From contig DJTE01000048.1 in the NCBI GenBank assembly GCA_002439165.1, positions 86,089 to 150,088 on the forward strand: DNA of 64,000 bases. Reading direction: 5' to 3'. Position numbers and translations under genes: made by a program. The notes under the pieces are model-generated. The model was given only the letters and a program-made list of their open reading frames with translations, did not search any database and was not told where the DNA came from. Within the stretch, counting starts at the first letter, position 1. Each line of letters begins with the position of its first letter. Shown here one piece after another: positions 24,972 to 32,822 of this stretch. The DNA comes from Chryseobacterium indologenes. GTDB lineage: Bacteria > Bacteroidota > Bacteroidia > Flavobacteriales > Weeksellaceae.

Positions 24972-26663
24972 TTATTTTTTAGCCGAAATTTCTTTCTTTC
25001 CGCTTTGTAGAATTTTTTCAAGGATTCTCAAAGTAATCAGATACGTTGGTTTTACTCCTGTAAGACCTAAACCTCCTGAAGAAAGCGTACTTCCTGTTTC
25101 CAGCGGATTATCCGATGCATAATAAGCATACATTACAAACAGATCCGGTGAAATATGGTGTCTGATCTTGGAAGCTACCTGAATAGCTTTCTGATAATGC
25201 GCACCTTCCATTTCAAGACCAATTGCTTTCCATGAAGTATTCATAAAATAGGAAAGAATATCCCTGTTCTGAAGTGATGTTCCTAAAACAGTGATCATCG
25301 GGCCTTCAAAGGCTTTCAGTTCATCATCTTTAAAATCATCAAGCTTCAGGGCATTTTCAAAAGGATAGTTATCTGCCGTTCCTTCAAAAATATGAGAGGT
25401 AGGAATCATAATATCCCCTTTTCCGCCGGCAAGAATTCCGGCTTTCCCCATAATGGACACAGACTTTACTTTCATCATGTATACTTCTCCCTTATGTTCG
25501 TAAGGTCTCAGCAGTTCATCCATTACTTCATAGGCCTGCTCACCGAAGGCGTAATCAAAAACCATCACCACATCATCCCCTCCGAACTTCAGATCTCCGA
25601 ACGGAGTGTTTTTAAGGTCGGTCTTGCTCAGATCGATAATCTGAACATCAATATTACTTCCGCTCTTATCATTAATGTAGATCATCCCTTCATCCAAAGC
25701 ATATTTGGAAACCTTGTCGCGAAGTTCTTTTTTATCGGAAATATCTCCGTACAGTTTATAATCTACCTCTTTGGTCTGTTTTTTCTTCAGTGCATCATTG
25801 GCATACAGCATATTCTTTACAGAGTGCATATTGGCAGAAATAATGTGCAGCGGACGCATATGAAGATCGTTATCAAACAGGACTTCTTTTACTTTATTTG
25901 CCCATTTTTCCCCGAAATAGTGGTGTCCTACCCTTTCCTTTAATATAGCGCTGAACTGAATTTCTCTTTCTCTGGTCTGTTTGGCATCTTCAAGACTTAC
26001 TTTTCCTAAGTTGTAGATAATCTTGAACAGACGGTCAGGGTTCTGATCATCCCCGAAAGTATTATAAGCGCTTAATGTTTCGGCAAAAGTTCTTCCTATT
26101 AAAGATGAAAGGTGGATTAATGCCACTTCTTTTTCCTTTCTGCTGAATTTCTTTTCGCCTTTCACCACTTCTTCAATGATCTTGAAGGCACGCGTAGGTT
26201 TCCAGTTTTCATCCTGGATGAAAGCCAGATTACGGATTTTATCAGCTTCTATAAATAAGAAGGTAAGGTGGGTAAGAATGTCATAAATTTCGGAACGGCC
26301 CAAAAGAACCTCAATATTCATCTGGTGTTCGTCTATTCTATAACAGTTTCTTCTTCTCTTTTTAGGAACAATAGGTTCGAAACTTCCTTTATCAAACCCT
26401 TCATCTGACGTAAGATGAATAAAAGCACATTCCTCGATCCCTTCCGGAAGCCTGTCTAAAACATACATCAAACCGTCAAGTTCCAGCTTATTGGGAATAT
26501 TCATGGAACCGTAAATCTCCGGATTAATTGTTTTCAGCAAGCTTCTGATGCTCTCTCCCGAAACACCTCCCGGCTTGAAAAACCCTCTATAAAATAAATG
26601 TCTCATAGAGATGTATAATCTTTCAATAGCCTCTGTTGTTTCTCTTGCTCTAGAATTTGTCAT
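24972..26663 (-). CDS. Unknown protein with nucleoside-phosphorylase-like C-terminus (DUF6909-like)
   Basis: 563 residues from the ATG at 26663 (MTNSRARETTEAIERLYIS); 13 more in-frame codons exist upstream. It is a conserved cytoplasmic protein in Flavobacteriia. The first 250 residues are helical. The C-terminal third contains VMVFDYAFGEQAYEVMDELL, VLGTSLQNRD and GLEMEGAHYQKAIQ. The last resembles the MEGAA signature of the purine nucleoside phosphorylase/nucleosidase superfamily. The enzyme activity is not established. It has its own terminator. Confidence 0.7.
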   Translation of the reverse strand: MTNSRARETTEAIERLYISMRHLFYRGFFKPGGVSGESIRSLLKTINPEIYGSMNIPNKLELDGLMYVLDRLPEGIEECAFIHLTSDEGFDKGSFEPIVPKKRRRNCYRIDEHQMNIEVLLGRSEIYDILTHLTFLFIEADKIRNLAFIQDENWKPTRAFKIIEEVVKGEKKFSRKEKEVALIHLSSLIGRTFAETLSAYNTFGDDQNPDRLFKIIYNLGKVSLEDAKQTREREIQFSAILKERVGHHYFGEKWANKVKEVLFDNDLHMRPLHIISANMHSVKNMLYANDALKKKQTKEVDYKLYGDISDKKELRDKVSKYALDEGMIYINDKSGSNIDVQIIDLSKTDLKNTPFGDLKFGGDDVVMVFDYAFGEQAYEVMDELLRPYEHKGEVYMMKVKSVSIMGKAGILAGGKGDIMIPTSHIFEGTADNYPFENALKLDDFKDDELKAFEGPMITVLGTSLQNRDILSYFMNTSWKAIGLEMEGAHYQKAIQVASKIRHHISPDLFVMYAYYASDNPLETGSTLSSGGLGLTGVKPTYLITLRILEKILQSGKKEISAKK

Positions 26664-26825
26664 AAAATAAATTTCACACAAATATACAAAATCTCCGCTC
26701 AACTTATTTTAACTATCTTTTAATAAGTTGTTTAAACCTGCATCAGGAAAGAGGTGTTTCAAATATGGGGACTTCTTCTTATATTTATATTCCGGCAGGT
26801 CTTCTGCTGTAAACTAATCAGCCGA

Positions 26826-27236
26826 ATGAAAAACATACTCAAAAAAATTCCTCTTTTCTGGAAGATATGGCTTAGTCATATTTTTATATATTACCCTGTA
26901 AGAGCAGTGTTCTTTTTATTTGAATTTGATGAAGAACCCCATTTCTTTCATATAATAAAAGTAATGCTGTTTGCCTTCTTCCCCGGAATCTATGGAATGT
27001 TTGAACGATTTCCGCTCATCATTGTCGCTCAGATGCTGGTTATGTTTTTCATAACGGAAAGTATTTTCTCCAAAAAGGGTTGGGCTTACCTTCTGACTAT
27101 CATTGTAACGAATACCTTACTTTATACTTTCCATGTTTACGATACGGAATGCTTAAAAGACACTCTCTGGTCATTTCTTATTTTTCTGCCCATATTCCTG
27201 TTAATTTTCAGAAAAGATTTTAAAAATCAGCATTAG
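26826..27236 (+). CDS. Small multi-pass membrane protein, unknown
   Basis: About 136 residues from ATG 26826 (MKNILKKIPLFWKIWLSHIF). It has four hydrophobic stretches with aromatic-rich helices (FIYYPVRAVFFLF, VMLFAFFPGIYGMF, and two C-terminal helices). No family is recognised and no charged functional motif is seen. The upstream in-frame extension to 26754 reads less well. Confidence 0.6.
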   Translation: MKNILKKIPLFWKIWLSHIFIYYPVRAVFFLFEFDEEPHFFHIIKVMLFAFFPGIYGMFERFPLIIVAQMLVMFFITESIFSKKGWAYLLTIIVTNTLLYTFHVYDTECLKDTLWSFLIFLPIFLLIFRKDFKNQH

Positions 27237-27375
27237 CTCCACTTTTCCCGGTATATAGCGACAATAAAACACCTACACCCTATAAAAAAACACCCAAACA
27301 ACGCTAAATTTTCATAAAAAACAAGACAACCCCTTATTTTATTAGGGTAAAAATATTTTTGAATCATTTTTTTTG

Positions 27376-27383
27376 TAAATTTG
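27376..27383 (+). promoter_or_regulatory. glnN promoter, -7 box
   Basis: TAAATTTG, 21 bases before the glnN start. A TTG lies upstream at 27359-27361, closer (14 bases) than the usual -33 spacing. Confidence 0.5.
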
Positions 27384-27404
27384 CCCTGTAAAAATAACCT
27401 TATT

Positions 27405-29600
27405 ATGTCAACTTTAAGATTCAAAGCGTTAGAAACCCTTCCATTTAAGGACTTCAGAAGAGATAACTCTGTTGAGGTTCCCGTGAAACTGTCAGAGCTG
27501 TTCTGTCAGAATGTTTTCTCAGAAGAAACCATGAGAGAATATCTTACAAAGGAAGCATTCCAGTCTATTATGGATGCTGTAAAGAAAGGAACCAAGATCC
27601 AGAGACATATTGCAGACCAGGTAGCCGTGGCAATGAAAGACTGGGCGATGAGCAAAGGAGTGACCCACTATACGCACTGGTTTCAGCCTTTGACGGGAAC
27701 TACTGCGGAAAAGCACGATTCTTTTTTTACCCCGATTGAAGGAGGCAGAGCAATTGAAAGATTCAGCGGAAACCTACTGATCCAGCAGGAACCTGATGCT
27801 TCTTCTTTCCCGAACGGAGGAATCAGAAATACGTTTGAAGCAAGAGGTTATACGGCATGGGATCCTACTTCCCCTGCATTCATCATGGGAACTACCCTTT
27901 GTATCCCATCGATCTTTATTTCTTACACAGGAGAAACCTTAGATTATAAAGCACCGCTTTTAAGAGCTCTGAATGCTGTTGACGAAGCTGCAACCAATGT
28001 AATGCAGTATTTTGATAAAAACGTAACGAAGGTAACTCCTACTTTAGGATGGGAGCAGGAATATTTCTTAGTTGACTCTGCATTATACCAGTCACGTCCT
28101 GACCTTGTGATCACAGGGAAAACATTATTAGGACATTCTCCTGCAAAAGGACAGCAGCTTGATGACCACTATTTCGGTTCTATTCCTACCAGGGTAATGA
28201 ACTTTATGAAAGAGTTGGAAATAGAATGTATGAAACTGGGAATTCCGGTAACCACAAGACATAATGAGGTAGCACCCAACCAGTTTGAACTGGCTCCGAT
28301 GTTTGAAGAAGTAAACGTTGCGGTAGACCACAACTCTTTACTGATGGACATCATGGCAAGAGTAGCCCACAAACACCACTTCCATATCCTGTTCCACGAA
28401 AAGCCATTCGCGGGAGTAAACGGAAGCGGAAAGCACAACAACTGGTCTTTAGCAACAGATACCGGAGAAAACCTTTTAAGTCCGGGAAAAAATCCTAAGA
28501 AAAACTTACAGTTCCTTACCTTCTTCGTGAATACCATCAAGGCTGTATATGAATACGCTGACCTTTTGAGAGCCAGCATCGCATCGGCAAGCAACGACCA
28601 CAGACTTGGAGCCAATGAGGCACCTCCTGCAATCATTTCCGTATTTATCGGAAGCCAGCTGTTCAGTGTACTGGAAGAACTTGAAAAAGTAACCAACGGA
28701 AAATTAAGCCCTGAGGAAAAAACAGAATTAAAATTAAACGTTGTAGGAAAGATCCCTGAGATCCTTCTGGACAATACGGACAGAAACAGAACTTCTCCTT
28801 TTGCCTTTACAGGAAATAAATTCGAGATCAGAGCGGTAGGCTCTTCTGCCAACTGTGCCGAATCTATGACGGTAATGAATACCATTGCTGCCAAACAGCT
28901 GAACGATTTCAAAAAAGAAGTGGATGCTCTTATTGAAACAGGTCTTAAGAAAGACGAAGCAATCTTCAATATATTGAGAGAATACATCAAACAGTGTAAA
29001 AACATCATGTTTGAAGGAGACGGATATTCTGACGACTGGGCTAAAGAAGCTAAAAAGAGAGGTCTGAACAATTTAAAAACTACTCCTGAAGCACTTAAAC
29101 AGGAAATGAACAAAAAGTTCCTTGACCTTTATGAAGAAGTAGGCGTATTCACTCACAGAGAAGTGGAGGCCAGAAACGAGATCAAATTAGAAAAATACTC
29201 TACGGTCATTGATATTGAAGCAAGAGTATTAAGCGATATCGCAAGAAACCACATCATTCCTTCCGCTTTGAATTACCAGAACAGGTTAATTGAGAACGTT
29301 AAAGGATTGAAAGAAATCTTCGGAGACAAAGAATTCAAATCATTGGCAAAAGAGCAGATGAGCTTAATTACCAGCATCTCTGAAAATGTTGCCAAAATTA
29401 AACTGGGCGTTGAAGCGCTTATTAAAGCCAGAGAGGCAGCGAAAGCTGTATCAGACAGTCAGAAGCAGGCAGAAGATTACTGCAACAAAGTAAAACCGTT
29501 ATTCGATGCCATCAGGGAAGCTTCTGATGATCTTGAAATGATGGTGGATGATGAACTTTGGCCAATGACTAAATATAGAGAAATGTTATTTACAAAATAA
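27405..29600 (+). CDS. glnN: Glutamine synthetase, type III
   Basis: The ammonia-assimilation enzyme making glutamine from glutamate, ammonium and ATP. 731 residues from ATG 27405, the length of GSIII rather than the 470-residue GSI. The GSIII N-terminal domain (PVKLSELFCQNVFSEETMREYL) is present. Catalytic motifs include GWEQEYFLVD, FHEKPFAGVNGSGKHNNWS and NRTSPFAFTGNKFEIRA (ATP and glutamate sites). The long helical C-terminal domain runs from about 560. The gene is monocistronic, with a strong promoter and terminator. Confidence 0.97.
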   Translation: MSTLRFKALETLPFKDFRRDNSVEVPVKLSELFCQNVFSEETMREYLTKEAFQSIMDAVKKGTKIQRHIADQVAVAMKDWAMSKGVTHYTHWFQPLTGTTAEKHDSFFTPIEGGRAIERFSGNLLIQQEPDASSFPNGGIRNTFEARGYTAWDPTSPAFIMGTTLCIPSIFISYTGETLDYKAPLLRALNAVDEAATNVMQYFDKNVTKVTPTLGWEQEYFLVDSALYQSRPDLVITGKTLLGHSPAKGQQLDDHYFGSIPTRVMNFMKELEIECMKLGIPVTTRHNEVAPNQFELAPMFEEVNVAVDHNSLLMDIMARVAHKHHFHILFHEKPFAGVNGSGKHNNWSLATDTGENLLSPGKNPKKNLQFLTFFVNTIKAVYEYADLLRASIASASNDHRLGANEAPPAIISVFIGSQLFSVLEELEKVTNGKLSPEEKTELKLNVVGKIPEILLDNTDRNRTSPFAFTGNKFEIRAVGSSANCAESMTVMNTIAAKQLNDFKKEVDALIETGLKKDEAIFNILREYIKQCKNIMFEGDGYSDDWAKEAKKRGLNNLKTTPEALKQEMNKKFLDLYEEVGVFTHREVEARNEIKLEKYSTVIDIEARVLSDIARNHIIPSALNYQNRLIENVKGLKEIFGDKEFKSLAKEQMSLITSISENVAKIKLGVEALIKAREAAKAVSDSQKQAEDYCNKVKPLFDAIREASDDLEMMVDDELWPMTKYREMLFTK

Positions 29601-29626
29601 CATCTGTAAAGTTCCATATTAGTTTT

Positions 29627-29654
29627 AAATCCTCGGTTTTCCGGGGATTTTTTT
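29627..29654 (+). terminator. glnN terminator
   Basis: A 10-bp stem (AAATCCTCGG / CCGGGGATTT, one G-U pair) with a TTTT loop and a following T-run. Confidence 0.85.
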
Positions 29655-29937
29655 GTTTTGTTAACAGCCTGAAAAATTGAAGTTTAAACTCACAAACCCC
29701 GATTCATAGAAGAAAATCGATAGTGTTTGTTAAAGAATCTTAATAAAAAAAACCGCGGACTCACCAAAAACAGGCGGTTGCGGTTTGTTTTTCTTTAACA
29801 TACCTAAATAATATGTTAAATAGTGTTAAAATAAGATCCTGACAATTATCATATCAGGGGTCTTTTGGCCGGAATCTCTACTTTTGTAATGCTTTTGAAA
29901 ATAAATATTCCTTTTTAACACGGATAATCAAATATAT
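29655..29937. other. Intergenic region between glnN and the C40 peptidase
   Basis: Holds a hairpin AAACCGC (29750-29756) / GCGGTTT (29780-29786), followed by GTTTTTCTTT; it could be a second terminator or a small structured RNA end. A -7 box TACTTTTG at 29879-29886 is probably the promoter of the next gene. No coding frame looks real. Confidence 0.5.
29879..29886 (+). promoter_or_regulatory. C40 peptidase promoter, -7 box
   Basis: TACTTTTG (TAnnTTTG), 51 bases upstream of the start codon. Confidence 0.5.
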
Positions 29938-30648
29938 ATGAAGAAAAGAGTTTTGTTTTATTTAGTTGCTTTAGTTTCTACAGTTTCATTACAGTCTTGC
30001 GCTACAAATTATGTAGTTTCACAACCGGCAACTTACACTAAAGAATACAAAACAGATGCCAAACTAGCTTCTATCGACAACAAGAAAATGGAGCAGGATA
30101 AGCAGAGACTTATTGATTCTTTCCTTGCTGAAAAAGCTGCATCTATCGCCAACGCGAAAAAGGCCATTAAAAATTCTGAGATTGCTAAGGCAGTCAAATA
30201 CAATAAAACTATCGACAATATCCTTACAGAAGCTGAAACCTACCTGGGAACTCCTTACCGATACGGAGGAATGACCAGAAAAGGGATTGACTGTTCAGCT
30301 TTCGTTCTTTCTGTATTCGGAGCTGCGGCAGGATTAAGCTTACCAAGAGTAGCAGCTTCCCAGGCTCAGGAAGGGGAAAGAATTGAGAAGGAGAATCTTC
30401 AGAAAGGAGATCTTATTTTCTTCTCTCACGGAAGAAGAATCTCTCACGTAGGTATTGTAGAAAGTGTAACTGAAGAAGGCGAGGTAAAGTTTATTCACGC
30501 TGCCACTTCAAAAGGAGTGATGGTCTCGTCACTGAACGATTCTTATTGGGGACCTAAATACAGATTTGCCAAAAGAGTCATTAACGAGAACGGAGATGCA
30601 TACAACAATTTAGCATCCACCACTCAAGCAGCCGCTGCAAGTTTTTAA
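29938..30648 (+). CDS. NlpC/P60 (C40) peptidoglycan endopeptidase lipoprotein
   Basis: 236 residues. The signal peptide ends in lipobox VSLQSCAT (Cys21). A coiled, Lys/Glu-rich stalk covers about 45-95. The NlpC/P60 domain covers about 95-215 with catalytic C119 (GIDCSAF), H170 (RISHVGIV) and H187 (FIHAA). It probably cleaves D-Glu-meso-DAP links in peptidoglycan at the outer-membrane inner face. The Ala/Thr-rich tail is short. The gene is monocistronic. Confidence 0.92.
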   Translation: MKKRVLFYLVALVSTVSLQSCATNYVVSQPATYTKEYKTDAKLASIDNKKMEQDKQRLIDSFLAEKAASIANAKKAIKNSEIAKAVKYNKTIDNILTEAETYLGTPYRYGGMTRKGIDCSAFVLSVFGAAAGLSLPRVAASQAQEGERIEKENLQKGDLIFFSHGRRISHVGIVESVTEEGEVKFIHAATSKGVMVSSLNDSYWGPKYRFAKRVINENGDAYNNLASTTQAAAASF

Positions 30649-30676
30649 TTTTAAATAATTGATTTAAATAATGAAG

Positions 30677-30702
30677 CCGTCAGAAATCCTGACGGTTTTT
30701 TT
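30677..30702 (+). terminator. C40 peptidase terminator
   Basis: Stem CCGTCAG / CTGACGG, loop AAATC, then seven T. Confidence 0.9.
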
Positions 30703-30789
30703 ATTGTAATGAATATAATACCCTATTTGAAGCTAAATTTCTATTGAAGCCGGATGAACGGGCAGGAGTTAAATACAAATTGAAAATAT

Positions 30790-30895
30790 ATTTCCCGCAA
30801 GGCAAGACAAAGAATTAACTATAAGAGCGTATCAAGCGGTTTGTCTACCTTAAAAATACGCTGTTATTATACCTTAGTTTGCCTTAGCGATTAAT
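30790..30895. repeat. Degenerate intergenic repeat
   Basis: Ends resembling the GCAAGGCAAGACAAAG / CTTAGTTTGCCTTAGCG pattern (imperfect inverted ends) recall the GCAAAG-type dispersed intergenic repeats of flavobacteria. The inner segment also has imperfect complementarity (AGAGCGTATCAAGC / TACGCTGTT). No gene is seen. Confidence 0.25.
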
Positions 30896-30907
30896 TAAAA
30901 AAATCCT

Positions 30908-31489
30908 TTAGGCGCCTTTATCAATCTCAATATCCAGCTTATACAGCAGACCATACACTTCAGATAATGAAAATTTAGCCTTTTTAAGCCTGTTTACGGC
31001 AGGATCTATGGAATAATTGAATGAGGACCGAAAATCTGCTTTTTCAAGGTTAGAATGATCGAAAATCGCACCGGAAAGATCACACCCGCTCAATACTGAA
31101 CCTGAAAGGTCACAATCCGTGAAATCTACCTCGATTAATTTTGAATTTTTAAAGAGTGTTTTCTTCACGGAAGTCCCATAGAACACAGAATTGTTCAGCA
31201 TACAGTCTTCAAACCTGAATGAAAGACCGAATCCGTTACATTCACTGAACTGAAGTCCCAGCATTTTACATTCCTTAAAATGAACAGAACGGAAAGCTGT
31301 ATTAACAAGTTTGGCCATACTCAGATTACATCCTGTGAATTCACAATCGGTAAAGGTAAAACCGGAAATATCCGCATATTCAAAATTACAGTTCCTGAAG
31401 GTGCAGTTTTCATATTCCCCTTTTTCCAATGGAGACCGGACAAAGTCTGTGTTATCAAAATTCTGATCACAAGTGTATATATCTTTCAT
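30908..31489 (-). CDS. Pentapeptide-repeat protein, Qnr/McbG-like
   Basis: 193 residues built almost wholly of A(D/N)LXX-type pentapeptide repeats (for example FTDCDLSGSVLSGCDLSGAIF). Short N- and C-terminal caps flank the right-handed quadrilateral helix. Length and the C-terminal cap (VYGLLYKLDIEID) fit the Qnr/MfpA group, which mimics DNA and protects gyrase from quinolones or toxins. Any gyrase-protecting role is inference. The gene is monocistronic and divergent from no obvious partner. Confidence 0.88.
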   Translation of the reverse strand: MKDIYTCDQNFDNTDFVRSPLEKGEYENCTFRNCNFEYADISGFTFTDCEFTGCNLSMAKLVNTAFRSVHFKECKMLGLQFSECNGFGLSFRFEDCMLNNSVFYGTSVKKTLFKNSKLIEVDFTDCDLSGSVLSGCDLSGAIFDHSNLEKADFRSSFNYSIDPAVNRLKKAKFSLSEVYGLLYKLDIEIDKGA

Positions 31490-31574
31490 AAATGTACAGG
31501 AGTTATGCTGAGAAAATATTCTTCCTCAAAAGTAATAATGATTTCAGTAATTTCTATTGAATAAAAGCAGATTT

Positions 31575-32822
31575 CTAAACAAGGCTGTTCTTGTCCGAAT
31601 AATTCAGCTTAAAGAAAATAAACGTCATCATAGAGAAGGCCAGCAAAGAACTTCCTCCGTAGCTGAAATAAGGAAGCGGAATACCCACCGTAGGGAAAAG
31701 CCCCATCACCATTCCTAAATTGATCGAGAAGTGCATCAGCAGGATCGAAGCAAAACAATATCCGAATACACGGTTAAAAGTAGCTTTCTGTTTCTCTGCC
31801 AGATAGTAGATCCTGCCTATATAAACCATATAGCAAAGGATAAGGGCCGCACTTCCTAAAAACCCCCATTCTTCACCCACAGTACAGAAAATATAATCGG
31901 TTTCCTGCTCAGGAACGAATTTTCCCTGAGTAACTGATCCTTCACGGAATCCCTTACCCAACATTCCTCCGGAACCGATGGCCGTTTTTGAATACAATAA
32001 GTTATACCCGGAAGTATCCCGGAATTCTTTTTCACCTTTATACAAAACCTCCACACGTTCCTGCTGGTGTTTGGGTAGCTTCTCAAAAATAACAGGTGAA
32101 ACAAATGACAGCACCGCCAATAAAAGAACGATCCCCACGCCCGGTAAAAGAGTATATACATTTTTACGAAGCATGGCTGCATTAAATGCAAACCACAGCC
32201 CGCCCACTATAATAATAAACACTGAAAAGTACCATAAGCTCCACTGCAAAGGATCATTAAGATAATTGGCTACAAGAAATACCCCGCCAAAAAGCCCACC
32301 AATCAGAAAAAGCTTCCCGGACAGACCTTCTCTATACAGTGCAATAAAAAATGCCGTAAATACAAGCAATGATCCTACATCGGGAATGGATAACACAGCA
32401 ACAGCAGGAATACCAATTATTGCTAAAGCTGTGAATAATGATTTTGTATTCTTAAGGTCAAAATCCGGCCCTGAAACGTAGTTTGCCAGCATAAGGGCCG
32501 TTCCTATTTTTGCAAATTCCACAGGCTGCATTGTGAAACTTCCGAATTTATACCAGTTTTTTTGCCCTAAAATTTCAGTTCCAAAGACATGAAGACCCGC
32601 AAGCATTAAAACTCCGCCAATATAAATGATTCCTGACATATTCTCGAAGAACTTACTTCTTCCTACAAATATGACAAGTCCTACAAACAGAGAGATACAA
32701 AAGAATATCAGCTGTTTTTCTCCCAGCTTCTGATCTACACTGTAAATATTGGCAATGGCAAAAATGCAGAGCAGGAAATACAGTCCGAGACCTAATTTAT
32801 CTATTCCTTCTGCCCATTTCAT
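31575..32822 (-). CDS. rodA: Rod shape-determining SEDS glycosyltransferase RodA
   Basis: A 415-residue inner-membrane peptidoglycan polymerase of the SEDS family. About ten membrane helices are visible. The conserved SEDS region GEEWGFLGSAALILCYMVY and the C-terminal GIPLPYFSYGGSSLLA are intact. It works with PBP2 in lateral wall elongation. Its start overlaps the mrdA stop by 4 bases. It is the last gene of the mre operon. Confidence 0.96.
   Translation of the reverse strand: MKWAEGIDKLGLGLYFLLCIFAIANIYSVDQKLGEKQLIFFCISLFVGLVIFVGRSKFFENMSGIIYIGGVLMLAGLHVFGTEILGQKNWYKFGSFTMQPVEFAKIGTALMLANYVSGPDFDLKNTKSLFTALAIIGIPAVAVLSIPDVGSLLVFTAFFIALYREGLSGKLFLIGGLFGGVFLVANYLNDPLQWSLWYFSVFIIIVGGLWFAFNAAMLRKNVYTLLPGVGIVLLLAVLSFVSPVIFEKLPKHQQERVEVLYKGEKEFRDTSGYNLLYSKTAIGSGGMLGKGFREGSVTQGKFVPEQETDYIFCTVGEEWGFLGSAALILCYMVYIGRIYYLAEKQKATFNRVFGYCFASILLMHFSINLGMVMGLFPTVGIPLPYFSYGGSSLLAFSMMTFIFFKLNYSDKNSLV

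Noticed and set aside
25392..25943. 183-codon plus-strand open frame
   Set aside because: It lies antisense within the 563-residue gene, and its composition (Ile, Phe, His rich) is that of a shadow frame.
28169..29113. Long open frame (about 314 codons) antisense to glutamine synthetase
   Set aside because: It mirrors the codon pattern of glnN, is rich in Ser/Leu/Phe typical of antisense frames, and has no promoter or recognisable domain.
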